DNA from: Mesostigma viride | Taxonomy: Eukaryota > Streptophyta > Mesostigmatophyceae > Mesostigmatales > Mesostigmataceae | Reading direction: 5' to 3' | Length of the DNA stretch: 54,085 nucleotides | NCBI GenBank assembly: GCA_009746045.1 | Contig: RPFO01002044.1 | Span: forward strand, 1 to 54,085 | Shown: in pieces, positions 8,206 to 20,000 of the stretch | Position numbering within the stretch: position 1 is the first letter of the stretch | Layout: each line of letters starts with the position of its first letter | Notes under the pieces: generated by a model | Database searches by the model: none | The model's input: the letters and a program-made list of their open reading frames with translations, nothing else | Told to the model about the DNA's origin: nothing | Position numbers and translations under genes: made by a program

Positions 8206-8247
8206 CGCGCAGGCCGGCTAGCTAGATACAGGAAGGGTGACATATTT

Positions 8248-8526
8248 CTACGCGGCTCTACCCCCGCCCACGAGCTGGAGAGCGGACGCGATGGGAGTGG
8301 GAGACCCGAGACCCGTCCTGGAGTCCTTCCACGCGAGGTACGCGAGGCCCGCGGCGGACACGAGACCGACCGAGAACATCCCGTACTGCGTCCACCAGCA
8401 CCGCCAGTCGGTCGAACGGCAGCGGGTGACCTTCTTCAAGTAGGTGTGACTCGTGTAGGTGTGGAAGAGGATGATCGCGGCGAGGGCGCTCATGTAGTAC
8501 GCGTCGAGCGTGATCTGGATGGCCAT
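8248..8526 (-). CDS. Small membrane protein
   Basis: 92 residues from the ATG at 8526, which lies just after a GATAACTATAAC promoter-like stretch. Hydrophobic segments at about residues 9-22 (YYMSALAAIILFHTY) and 47-66 (YGMFSVGLVSAAGLAYLAW) flank a Cys-containing polar loop (RCRSTDWRCWW). The region upstream of 8526 is open in frame but lies between the promoter and the next gene, so the shorter start was chosen. No family recognised. Confidence 0.55.
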   Translation of the reverse strand: MAIQITLDAYYMSALAAIILFHTYTSHTYLKKVTRCRSTDWRCWWTQYGMFSVGLVSAAGLAYLAWKDSRTGLGSPTPIASALQLVGGGRAA

Positions 8527-8597
8527 TCGGGTCGCGCGTCGTGTTATAGTTATCGCCCAGAAAAAAAATGCGTATCGGACGCCAGCCTTAGCTCGAC

Positions 8598-11110
8598 TCA
8601 ATAATTCCACATCTCGGCCACCAGGTCCGCCGCCGCGTCCGTGATCGAACCGAGCTCGTTCGAGTGCACGGACCCGTGAGGCACAGGGTTACCGAGGATC
8701 GTGATCGTGCTGGCCGAGCCGCGCGTCTTCACGATCTGGAGACTCTCGTCGTCCGCGATCCGGAAATTGTAGCTCACGGGGATCGGCGCGTCGGCGTACT
8801 CGTCCGCGTACCGGTACAACTGCGTGTTGGAGATCTGCGCGTTCCGCTCGGCACTCCCCGCCACCCCTTGGAAACTCGCGTGGTTCGTGTCCACGAGTCG
8901 CAGGTTCTTGTACCACACGTCGATCGGCTTCTCCCCGCTCCCGTACGCGGGCGACCCCAGACGGACCGCCACCGTTTCCGTGAGGCCCAGCGTGACGTCC
9001 CACGTCTGCGCGCCTGCCGACTCATCGCTCAGGAGTTTCGCGGCGGAAAGGGTCTGCGGGACGCCGTTGACGTACAGCACGACCGCGCCGTCGGTCCCGC
9101 TCACGCCGATCCCCACGCCCAGCTGGAACTCGCGCGACGCCACCACGGGGGAAGAGGTCTCCGCGTAGACCAGACCGTTGGACGCCAGCAGGGCGCCGCC
9201 CTTGAACACCCACACGCGGACGTGCTCGCCGGGGGTCGAGAGGGAACCGAACGCGAACAGTTCGAGAGTGCCCGACGGACTCGCGGCAATCGTCGCGACG
9301 GACGTGTTGCGCGCGAAAGGGTAGCCCGCGCCCGTGCACGCGCCGAGGGACGTCTTGGGTTTCACCGTGACCGTCGCAACCGCGTGGTTCCGTCCTCCGC
9401 GGTACTTCATGGACGCGTGGGACGCGGACACGTACGACGCGGTCGTGGCCGTGTCGAATTTGGACTTCCACACGCGGTCCGTCTGGTCGTCGAACTCCCC
9501 GGGCCCGTGGTTCGAAAGGAAGGTCGGCTGACCCACGCGGGCCGAGGAAGTGTTTAAGGGGTAGTGATGCGTCTCGGCCGCGCCGTCCGGGAGCGAACTC
9601 AGCAGGATGTCGGTCCCGGGCGCCTTGCGAGACGCCGAAGCGACCAGGCGCGAGAACACGAGCTGACCGCCCTCGAAGTGCCAATACGCCCCCGTGTGGT
9701 CCCCGGCCTCTTGCACGTCGCCCTTCCTCCACGTGATGGCGCGAGGGGCCGCCACCGAGTCCACCTTCCCGTCCCCCTCGATCCGGATCCCCGCCCCGTC
9801 CGCGTAGGCGTTCGTCGGCGGTGTGGGGATTTGGATCTTGATGTTGTCCACTCGCACCTCGTGTCCGAGTCCGAGATCCTGGACGTCGCCGAGAACGAGC
9901 GAGGGGAGGGACGGGATCGCGGTGACCGCGAGCGACGTGCCCCCCGTCGCGGACGCCCGGATCACGTTGTTCACGTACACCTTCACGGTGGACAGGTGCG
10001 GGTCGACCGCGTCGTACTCGCGGACGATCCGGAACGCATACGGCACGTTCGTCGCGAACAAGAACGCGCCAATGACGGGGTCCGCCCCCCTCCGGTCACC
10101 TGGAAACTCGCGGCGTTCGCCAGGGAAAGAGTGAAGGATTGGGCCTCGTCCGTCACATGTCCGTACCGCGCGACGCCCCTCCCGGAGATGGGGAGACCGT
10201 CCACGAACGTGACGTTGAACCCCACGTCGAAGGACTCCGTGACGGACGGGAACGCCGCGTTGGCCACGGAGGCCGTGCCGACCCCGTCGACGGAGGTCTT
10301 GAACTGCCCGCCGAGGATCGCCCCTCCTTCCACGGTCATCGCGATCGCCGACCCCGCCACGTCGACGAGCGAGTCCCCGTCGAACGGCCAATGAGCGACC
10401 AAGGCGTGGGCGGGGTTCGCGAGGGAGAGGGTCGTGTCCTCCACCTCGTTCGTGACCGCGTTGATCGTGACGCTCGACACCAATCCGGCGATCTCCACGT
10501 TGCCGACGACCTTCACGGTGCCGCTCGCGGGCCGCAATTCTATATCTCCGACGGACGAGGAGATCACGCCTTTGCCCCCGCCGGTCGCGGTCACAACGAG
10601 GTCCGAGTCGACGGCGACGTCCGAGGTCCCGGACAGCCGCAGGGTCGATCCGAGCGATTTGACGTCGGACGCGAGCAGGTCGTCGTGTACGGCCAGGTCC
10701 CCGTGCACGTTGACCCTGTGCGTGGCCTTGTTCACCTGGGATATCGATCCGACGTCGCTCCCGTTCTCCCTGTTCGGTACCATGTCGATGTCGGTATACC
10801 CCGCCAGTCGTACCGCGCCACGTGCCGGAGCGACTTCCAACCCCGTCGACGTGGTCGTGATCCGGCCGTTGTTCACCAAATCCCCGTGGACGGCCAGATC
10901 GCCGTGGACGTTGACACGATGCGTGGACTTGTTTATCTGCGAGACCGCCCCGATGGCGCTGTTGTTCTCCTTGTTCGGCAGCAGGTCGACGTTGGTGTGG
11001 CCCACGAGAAGGACATTCTTCGCGTCCGTGAGTCCATCGCCGGACCACAGCTCGTTGGCGTAGAGTTTCCTGGCCTTGCACGTCCCGAGGTTCTTCAGGA
11101 CATCGCCCAT
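8598..11110 (-). CDS. Fibre-like surface protein with LamG-type domain, one frame break
   Basis: About 837 residues. The N-terminal 130 residues hold two copies of a roughly 55-residue unit, each with GxTxxDxxPNxENxSxxGxxSQxNKxTHRVNVHGDLAVH, like the repeated shaft parts of tail-fibre proteins. Then comes a LamG-like beta-sandwich (from LVAHWPFDGDSLVDV) and a long C-terminal half with further beta-sandwich character, probably carbohydrate binding. The frame changes inside a C6 run at 10085-10090 (plus strand); one added base joins VTGG to the following ADPVIGAFLF. It diverges from the ribonucleotide reductase gene, 60 bases away. The likely place is the virion surface, in host attachment; this is inferred from domain type. 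Confidence 0.7.
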
Positions 11111-11170
11111 TTCCGCGCGTACTTACCTAACACGGCGGATATTTCTTGAGACGCGTTCGGACGCGCACAA

Positions 11171-13528
11171 ATGTCCCAACCTACCGATATACCCCTCCCG
11201 ATGTCCGGCGGCACCGCGAAGTCCGCCGCCTCGTCCAAGATGGCGCTCGAGCCGACGAACCCGACGGATCGGGCGATGGCGATCTGTCTGCGAACGTACC
11301 ACCGCCCCCTGGAGGACGACGTGCACCTGGAGCGGTGGGACCAGGTCGTGGACCGCGTCATCCGCCACCAGGAGTGGCTGTGGGTGCGCGCGAAGGGGTC
11401 GCCGCTGGAGGAGCGGGAGTTCCGGGAGCTGGAGGACCTGCGAGAGCACATTCTGCATCGGTACATCGCCCCGGCCGGCCGCACGCTCTTCCTGGGCGGC
11501 ACGGAGTTGAGCCGGAGGAGGGAAAGTTGCATGTACAACTGTTCGTTCACGATCGTGGAGACCGTGTACGACCTCGTGGACGTCCTGTGGCTGCTGCTGC
11601 AGGGATGCGGGTAAGTTCGCGCGCTGTTGAGCGGACAAGTGTCCGACCGTTTGTTTGTCCGTCGCCTCTGACGATCACCGTGTTGATGGGTTGCCAATAC
11701 TCACCCGTAGCATTCACGTCCGATCCCAACCGTGCGCGCCCACAGGGTCGGGTTCAAGCCGGTCACCGGAACGCTGAACGGGTTCGCGTGCGCCATCCCG
11801 ACGATCGAGGTGGTCCGATCGACGCGCGCGACGGGCGGAGGGCGCGAGTCCAACAGGGAGACGTGGGACCCGGACACGAGGACGTGGACGATATCCGTGG
11901 GCGACTCGGCCGTCGCGTGGGCGAAGGCGGTCGGCAAGCTGATGGCGGGAAAGTACCCGGCCGCCAAGCTCGTGCTCGACTTTAGCGAGATCCGCCCGCC
12001 CGGGACCCTCCTCAAAGGGTATAAATGGCGGTGTTCCGGGGACGCGCAGATCGCGAACGCGTTCAAGAAGATCTCCGAGATCATGTCCACGCGCGCCGAC
12101 CAGCTGCTGACGAAGATGGACATCCTGGACATCGTCAACCTCCTGGGCACGATGCTGTCCAGCCGCCGTTCGGCGGAGATCGCGTTGTGCGATTACGGAG
12201 ACTCCGAGTGGCGGGAGTTCGCGACGGCCAAGAAAGACTTCTGGGTGAACAACGCGCACCGCCAGCAGTCGAACAACAGCCTCGTTTTCCAGACCGCGCC
12301 GTCCGTCGAGCAGGTCGAGGAGCTGTTCGAGATCATCCAGGAGGGAGGGGGGTCCGAGCCCGGCCTGTTCAACCTGGAGGCCGCCAGGAAGCGGGCGCCC
12401 TGGACGCGGGGCTGCAACCCGTGCGGTATGTGAACAAACCGAGCCGTATCCCTTGTCGCGTACACCTCTCTGTCTCGTTCCCGATCGTCGCATTGCCACA
12501 AAACTAATACTGTCACGCGTCACATGTCGGACCTTGCCGCCCTTGATGCCGCAGGCGAGATCCTCTTGGCGAACAAGTCTTTCTGCAATCTGACCGAGGT
12601 CAACATCGCCGCGTTCAAGGAGGGCAACAAGGCCGGACTGGAGCGCGCGCTCGTCCTCGCCGGCCGCATGAACTACCGACAGACCAACGTCGACCTCAGG
12701 GACGAGATCCTGCAAGAGGCATGGCACCTGTCGAATCAATTCCTCCGCCTTTGCGGCGTGGGGCTCACCGGGATCGTGGCGAGGCCCGACCTGCAGCCGT
12801 ACGATTTCAGGAGGATGCGAAACATCGCCACCCACGCCGCGTACTCGATGGCGGAGGAACTCAAGCTTCCGTACCCGAAGAACGTCACGTGCATCAAGCC
12901 CTCCGGCACGTTGTCCAAGATCATGTCCACGGCCCAATGGGGCGAGGTCCCCGAGGGCGTTCACAAACCCCTCGGCAAGTACATCTTCAACAACGTGACG
13001 TTCTCGCGCCACGACCCGATCGTCGAGCGGTTCCGCGTCGCCGGATACCGCGTCTTCGACAAGCCGTTCGAATCCGAGTCGGTCCTCGTGACGTTCCCGA
13101 TCTCGTACGCCAACGTGCCCTTCGCGAAGAAAACCGTCACGCGCGCCGACGGGACGACCGAGGAGATCGAGGTCAACGCCGAGACGGCCGTGGACCAACT
13201 GGAGAGGTACAAGACCCTCATGAACAACTGGTGCGACCAGAACGTCAGCTGCACCGTGTCCTACGACCCCAAGGAGGTCCCCGCGATCGTGTCCTGGCTA
13301 GTCCGCAACTGGGACGCGTACGTCGGCGTGTCGTTCCTCTACCGCGCCGATCCCACCAAGACCGCCAAGGACCTGGGGTACGTCTACCTGCCGCAGGAGG
13401 TCGTGAGCAAGGCCGCGTACGACGAGTACGTTGCGCGCATTTCGGCCGTCGAATACGACGGAGTTTTCCACAGTGACGAGATGATCGACGTGGTCGAGTG
13501 CGCGGGGGGCGCGTGCCCCGTCCGCTGA
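11171..13528 (+). CDS. nrdJ: Adenosylcobalamin-dependent (class II) ribonucleotide reductase, monomeric type, two introns
   Basis: Reduces ribonucleotides (probably triphosphates) to deoxyribonucleotides using adenosylcobalamin. Exons 11171-11610, 11746-12425 and 12555-13528 join in frame to 697 residues, close to the lactobacillary enzyme. Seen: C120 (RRRESCMYNC) and C384 (SFCNLTEV), the expected redox pair; C373 and E375 in NPCGEI, the radical cysteine and its glutamate; the PSGTLSKIM loop; and C689/C694 in the terminal ECAGGACPV, the pair reduced by thioredoxin. The spacings 373-384 and 689-694 match the known enzyme. Unlike class I it needs no small subunit or oxygen. The adenosyltransferase at 3605-4173 can supply the cofactor; no B12 synthesis genes are visible, so cobalamin must come from the host. 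No frame break is needed. Confidence 0.93.
11611..11745 (+). other. Intron 1 of the ribonucleotide reductase gene
   Basis: 135 bases. Donor GG|GTAAGT after GGATGCGG and acceptor CACAG|G restore the conserved GCGVGF segment. The unspliced frame meets TAA at once. Confidence 0.85.
12426..12554 (+). other. Intron 2 of the ribonucleotide reductase gene
   Basis: 129 bases. Donor G|GTATGT and acceptor GCCGCAG|GC rejoin the active-site segment NPCGEILL exactly at the glycine codon. A branch-point-like ACTAATAC lies at 12503-12510. The unspliced frame meets TGA within three codons. Confidence 0.88.
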
Positions 13529-13649
13529 ATCGCGAGGCGTTTGATAAGAGCGTTCGATAGACTCGGTTACCGCCTAGGACGACGTGTGGATGCGAGGATG
13601 CTTAAATTATTTGCTTGTTATTAATATCAACGTCTCTCCTCACCGCAAA

Positions 13650-14502
13650 TGACATTCGGAACCGTGCGCGTGACCTCGTTGATAGTCGAAAACGACGTGC
13701 AAGGAGGTGGCAACATAGGAGATTTCGAATTGAACATGGAAACGATCAATTGCACATGAGGTTCAACAACGAGTCCACGGGGGTGTCTAGGGATGCGTTG
13801 ACGTACAAGGAGGACGCATCGGGTCCTAAGGCCCGGCCGTCGCATCGTACTGGCAGTTCAGCAACGACGTCCGGATCGCCGACGGACACGACCTCCTCGT
13901 GACCGGGAAGGTGATCCTGGGCGGCGCGCCGACCGAACCCAACGACGCGGTCACGAAGGCGTACGCGGACGCGATTGCCGTCGTCCCCGCCGCCCTGTCG
14001 GACGCGACCGACGTCGAGTACACGGGCACGCCGTCTAGTAACGACGTCCTGGCGTGGAACGGGACGGCATGGACGAACACGCCGATCCGCGTACCTTACT
14101 GGACCGAAGTGTACCACTACAGCGGCGACATGAGCGGGTCGACCCCGTCACGATGGTCACGGGCGGAGGAAACGCCCTGAGCGCCCCGGCGCCGTTCCAG
14201 TTCGTGGTAGCAACCTCTCGATCAGCGCGAATAATCTCCCCGACGCGGCGAGTCACTCGTTCACCGTCCTCGTGAAGAAGCATCACCAAGACGATAGCGG
14301 CCCATCACCTTGGACACGTACACCCTGTCCACCGGTGCCATGGCGCAGAAACCGTGATGGGCGTCCGAGCCGCGTGGGCGAACGTGCCCATCACTCCCAT
14401 CACGATCGCTCTCAATGACGTCGTGTACGTCCAATTGTCCGATTACACGGGAACGAACATCGCCGTGGCCGTCCAATTGACCTCCTCCAATCTGGGGACG
14501 TA
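13650..14502 (+). pseudogene. Fibre-like gene in several frames (broken or badly read)
   Basis: Coding-like segments follow one another in different frames: MTFGTVRVTSLIVENDVQGG, then DQLHMRFNNESTGVSRDALT, then SYWQFSNDVRIADGHDLLV with GGAPTEPNDAVTKAYADAI, then NLSISANNLPDAASHSF, and a last part VYVQLSDYTGTNIAVAVQLT ending at 14502. The DAVTKAYADA element is typical of phage and giant-virus tail-fibre-like proteins. At least four frame changes are needed, more than in any neighbour, and not all go in the direction of one lost base, so real decay is possible. It heads a run of three surface-protein genes on this strand. Confidence 0.55.
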
Positions 14503-14539
14503 ATAAAATCGACGCCCATTTTGTGACTCGAGCGCGAAC

Positions 14540-16893
14540 ATGACATCTCGCACGAGGAAATCCGCGAAAATCGCGATGATGGAGATCGCGGACGCCGACC
14601 GGAACGACGACACGTGGCGACTGGCGTGTCAAGACGGAGCGGTCACGGTGGGGAAGAGGGACGGATTTCCGGACATCGCGTCCCTTTCCTCTGATGACGG
14701 ATCGTCGTTTCATTCGGACGTCTGCGTGACAGGGGTCGTGAAAGTCCCTTCGCGCGCAGTCCTCCCGTCCGATGGGACCGCGGACGGTGACGTGGACTAC
14801 TCGAAGGTCTCGTCGCAGTGTCTCGTTCCAAAGAGCAGAGTAGACGCCACCCCTCGACGCCCCGCGTTCGTGCACGGAACGAGAAACGCGCTGATCGTCG
14901 ACGCGAGGGTCAACGGGAGTATCAACACGGGCAACATGCTTTCGTGGGTGAACGGCAAATGGGGGGCTTGGAACATCGCGACTGCCGCTCCCAACAATCA
15001 ACTCGTGTTTTGCACCCCCTTCTCGATCATGGACGCGTACTACGAACCCGAATTTCGCACGGCGCGTTTCGGATCGATCCCCTGGCAGATGAGCGGATAC
15101 GCCGATTTCGGTCCCGCGGTCGTCCGCAACGCGTTCCCGACCCAAACGGCGATTTCTATAACCGAGGCGCGGGTGTCCGTCCACAACTTACAGCTGGCGT
15201 CGACGGCGGGAGGAACGTGCAAGATCCACGTCACCCTGCGGATCCTGGATTCCGCCGTGGACACGGGATTGTACGAAAACGAAGTGTATCGCGAGTTCGA
15301 CCTCACGCAACCGGACGAGTTCGTCAACGTCAAAGGACTCCACTCGGACGGGCGATGGAACTGGAAGAGCAGTCGCAATATGGGGAAGCCAGTAGACGTG
15401 TCGTCGTCCGCGGCCATCCGCGTGCAGATGAGAATCGCGCTGACCGAGTTCAACGGACAAACGAACCCGCTCACGTACGCGACCATCAGTCTCCAGACGG
15501 CGCCGTCCACTCCTCCCTCGGACGCTTTTGGAGGCACCGTCGCCGCCCCGTGGTCGTCGGCCGGTCCGTGACCGTGACTCACGGGATCACGCAGACCGCG
15601 GGGAGAAACATGGGAGTCGTGTGCAGGGTGTACTCATCCCGGAAGAACGCGGCCACCGCGAGCGAGCTGTACACAAAGTCCGGGGCGGCCGCTACCGACT
15701 TGGCGGCATACGGCGCCTTCCCCATCACGGGCGGCGACGGGGTCGTAGGGACCGGCCCGCTCACGTTCTCGGGACTAGCGGACGGCACGCATTACGTCTA
15801 CGTGATCGCCAAAGGGTCGTCGGGCGCCTTTTCGAGCATGTACGAACACGCGATTACCGTCGACGCCAAGCCCCACCTGGTGACCAGCAGTCTCGTTCCG
15901 AACGCGAGCCCCGTGACCGTCCAAGCGACCTTCAGCGGACCGGTCACCGGATTCGCGTTGGGCGACATCTCCGTGACGAACGGGACCGCGTCCAACTTGA
16001 CCGGCAGCGGGGCATCCTACTCCTTCTCCGTGACGCCCGACGCGTCATACGCCCCTACCACCGTGAGCGTGGCGGCCGACGCGGTCGCGTTCTCCAACGG
16101 GGACGGGAACACCGCAGCGACCCCGCTGACGTTCACTCACACGCCGTACGACCCCGCCGCGGACGCGGACGTCTTGGCGTGGTACGACGCGTCCGACCAG
16201 ACCACGCTATTCACCGACGTGGCGGGGACCGCGATGGCGAACGACACCGACCGGGTCGCGCTGGTGAGGGATAAGAGTCCAAACGGCTTGCACGTGACCC
16301 AGACCGCTTCGAGCATCCGGCCGAGGAACGAGTCCAGCGGCATCCATTCCCGACGCGCGCTGAGATTCAACCACGCGGGAGAACACCTCGTCGCCGACAA
16401 TATTTGGGTCCGCCCCGACTTGACCGCGGTGATCGTCGCCAAACAGAACACGGGATACGCGTACCCCGCGACCGCCACGTCCGGATTCGCTGGATACATG
16501 TTGGGAGCGGGAGTTCGTTGCGTGTACAGCAACACGTCGAACGTCGTGTTCTGGATCCCGAAAACCGGAGTTTACGAGACCACGTGCAACGGCGCCGAAT
16601 TCTTCGACGACCAACCGCACGTGTTCGCGATGTCCCTGAAGACGAGCGAGTCGCCGGCCACGATGATCACGAGATTCGACGGCCGCGCCGGGACGAACGT
16701 GTCGGGCACGATCGGCCAGCCCGTCGTGGGCAGCCTGGACATCGGAGCGCGGCGATCGGACCCCACGCAATCGTTCGACGGGTGGATAGGAGAGATCTTG
16801 CTGTACAAGGCCGCCAAGACGAGCGCCCAACTAGAACTGATCCGAGGCTACCTCGTGGCCAAGTGGGGGGCGCCCGCGGTAACCCCTTCGTAA
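14540..16893 (+). CDS. Adhesin-like surface protein: N-terminal head, one Ig-like and one LamG-like domain
   Basis: About 784 residues once a break at the C4 run 15546-15549 is bridged by one base, which joins GTVAAP to VVVGRSVTVTHGIT. The first 330 residues match the N-terminus of the next gene's product over their whole length (for example CLVPKSRVD against CLVPKSVVD, and LQLASTAGGTCKIHVTLRILD against its partner) and probably anchor the protein in the virion. Next are a linker domain (YSSRKNAATASELYTKSG), one bacterial-type Ig-like domain (GFALGDISVTNGTASNLTGSG) and one LamG-like sandwich ending in FDGWIGEILLYKAAKTSAQL. Probably a host-attachment protein; paralogous to the following gene. 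Confidence 0.75.
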
Positions 16894-17025
16894 TTCGCGA
16901 TCACGGAATATCGGTAAATGCATTCGTATTATACAAAATAAACGCAGACAGGTTCGAATATGATTCGATCAATAAAATCCTCTTCCTTCTTGTAGTTACC
17001 GACCTTCCAAGGCGTAACGCGTACG

Positions 17026-20000
17026 ATGTCTGTTCGAACGAGCACGAGATCCGTCAAGATCTCGACATTAGAAATATCCGACAACGCCGACGACGCGTGG
17101 CGCGTCCAACGAACGTCCGACGGCGCGATCACGGCGCGCAAGGTCGGCGGCGTCGACGAGCCGGTCTGGGTTTCGGCGGACTTGGCCGAGTTCCGATCGG
17201 ACGTCCGCGTGGCGGGCGACGCCGCGATCCCGTCGCGACTCGTATTGCCGTCCGACGGGGCCGCCGAAGGCGAAATGGACTACGCGACCGCGCAGTCGTC
17301 CTGCCTCGTCCCAAAAAGCGTGGTAGACGACCTCACTCGACGCCCCGCGTTCGTGCTAGGGACAAACCACGCGTCCGTCACGGACACGAGGTACACGGTC
17401 TCCCCCGCCGCAGACAACAAGTTGTCATGGGTGGGTGGGAAGTGGGGGCCGTACAACGTGAATCTGTCCAACCCGACCGGTCAGATCGTATTCCGCGTCC
17501 CTTTGTCGGGGGGCGACGTGTACGCCGCGCCGGTTTTCCGGACCGCGTACTTCGGCGCGCCGGCGGGGACGACGGGCGCGGTCGTCGAAAACGCGTTCCC
17601 GTCGGCAACGACGCTCGCCGTCACGGGCGCACACGTATCTCTCCACAACTTGCAGCTGTCGTCCGAGGGAGGCGGAACTTGCAAGATCCAAGTCAGTCTC
17701 AGAATCCTGGACGTGGCGGTGGACACGGGGCGATACGAAAACGAAGTGTTTCGAGAGTTGGACCTCACGCAACCGGACGAGTTCGTCAACGCATTCGGAC
17801 TTTACGCCGACGGGCGATGGATATGGAAGAACAGTCGCACCCTGACCAAACGGGTCGACGTCGGCATTTCCGCGGCCGTCCGCGTTCAAATAAAGGTCGC
17901 GTTGACCGAATTCGGCGCGCAGACAGATCCGCTCACGTACGCGACCATCCGTCTGGACACGACCCCGGCGACGTTCGCGACGGACGCCTTCGCGGGGTCG
18001 GTCAGCGCGCCCACGGTCGTCGGACGGACCCTTTCCGTCACCCACGGGATCACGCAGACCGCGGGGAGCAACATGGGCGTCGCGTGTAGAGTGTACACGT
18101 CTCGGAAGAACGCGGCCACCGCGGAGGAGCTGTACACGAAATCGGGGACGGCGGGGTCCGACCTGGTCACGTCCGGCGCGTTCCCCATCACGGGGACGGC
18201 CGGCGCCGTGGGAACGGGTCCCCTCTCCTTCTCGGAGCTGGCGGACGGCACGTATTACGTCTACGTGGTCGCCAAAGGGTCGTCCGGCACCTTTTCGTAT
18301 TCGCACGAGAGAATCGTGCCACTCGACGCGACCCCGCCCACGGTCACCCTGTCGACCGCGAGCTCGGTGCCGAGCAGCTCCTCGGTCACCGTGACAGTCG
18401 CGTTCAACAAAGCCGTCACGGGATTCGCGATCGGGGACGTCGCCGTCACCAACGGGACGGCGTACAATCTCACGGGCAGCGGGGCGTCGTACTCGTTCCA
18501 GGTGAACAACATGACGTCCTACTCCCCCACGACGGTGAGCGTCGACGCCGGAGTCGCGATCGATTCGTTCGGAAACGGCAACGCGGCCGCCGCCCCGCTG
18601 ACGTTGACGTACTCGCCCCCTCCCACCGTCACCCTCGCGACATCGGCGGGATCCTTTCCCAGCACCAACTCCGTCCGGGTCACGGCGACGTTCAACAGGA
18701 CGGTGTCCGGGTTCGCGCTGAACGGTGTGTCGGTCGCCAACGGCATCGCCACGAATCTGACGGGCAGCGGGTCCCTGTACGAGTTCGACGTCCTCCCCAC
18801 CGTCGCGTACTCCGTCACGACCGTCTCCGTGGCCGCGGACGCCGCGACAGACGCCGTGTCCGGACACGGCAACGCCGCTTCCAACGGCCTGTCGTTCACC
18901 TACACCCCGCCGCCCACCGTGACGCTGGCAACGTCATCCGGATCGTTCCCGACCGTCGAAACCGTCACCGTGACCGCCGCGTTCAGCAGAGCGGTCACGG
19001 GGTTCGCGATCGAGGACATCGCCGTGACGAACGGGACGGCGCTCAATTTCACGGGCAGCGGGACGTCGTACTCGTTCCAGGTGAACGGGATGACCGCCTA
19101 CTCCGCCACGACGGTGAGCGTGGGCGCCGGCGTGGTGACGGACGCGTCGTCGGGGTACGGCAACGCGCCATCCAACTCGCTGACGTTCACGCTGTCCCCT
19201 CCTCCCACCCTGACGCTGTCCACGAGCGGGTGGACGCCGAGCTCTAGTCCGGTGACCGTGACGGCCGTGTTCAGCAGAGCGGTCACGGGGTTCGCGATCG
19301 GAGACCTTACGGTTACGAACGGGACAGCGCTCAATTTCACGGGCAGCGGGACGTCGTACTCGTTCCAGGTGAACGGGATGACCGCCTACTCGTCCACGAC
19401 CGTGAGCGTGGGCGCGGGCGCGGCGTTGGACGCGGTATCCGGCAACGGCAACGCGGCCGCCGCCCCGCTCACGTTCACCTACTCCCCCCGCCCACGGTGA
19501 CGCTCTCGACACCCAGCTCGACACTCGCCACGATTCCCGCGATCGTGACGGCCACGTTCAGTAGGTCGGTGACGGGATTCGCGTTGGACGACATCGCCGT
19601 GACCAACGGGACCGCGTCCAACCTGTCCGGGAGCGGCACCACGTACACGTTCAACGTGGGAGGGACCGTCACCGCATACTCCTCCACGACGGTGAGCATC
19701 GACGCGGACAAGGTGACGGACGCGGTGTCCGGCAACGGCAACGCGGCGGCCGCCCCGCTCACGTTCACCTACTCCCCCCGCCCACCGTGACCCTGTCCAC
19801 GACGAGCCTGACGCCCCGGACGCCCGACCCCGTCGCCCGGCCCGTGACGGCCACCTTTACAAGGGCCGTGACGGGGTTCGTACTCGGCGATATCACCGTG
19901 ACCAACGGGATCGCGTCCGACTTCGTGGCAGTCGACACCACCACCTACACGTTCAACGTCACCCCCACCATGGCCAACATCCTCACGACCGTGAACGTTG

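Noticed and set aside
8664-11149. Long plus-strand frames opposite the fibre gene
   Set aside because: Arg-rich shadows without motifs; the minus strand carries clear repeats and a LamG-like domain.
12503-12510. Inteins or group I/II introns in the RNR gene
   Set aside because: The insertions are only 129-135 bases, noncoding, with GT-AG ends and a branch-point-like site; spliceosomal introns explain them.
11714-13198. 494-residue open frame antisense to the RNR gene
   Set aside because: It crosses both RNR introns and exons, has no family features, and mirrors the codon bias of the RNR gene; a shadow typical of GC-rich DNA.
19484-19779. Three separate adhesin genes at 17026, 19497 and 19787
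   Set aside because: The ORF ends fall inside identical C6 runs in the middle of the same linker between Ig-like units; one added base at each makes a single continuous protein.
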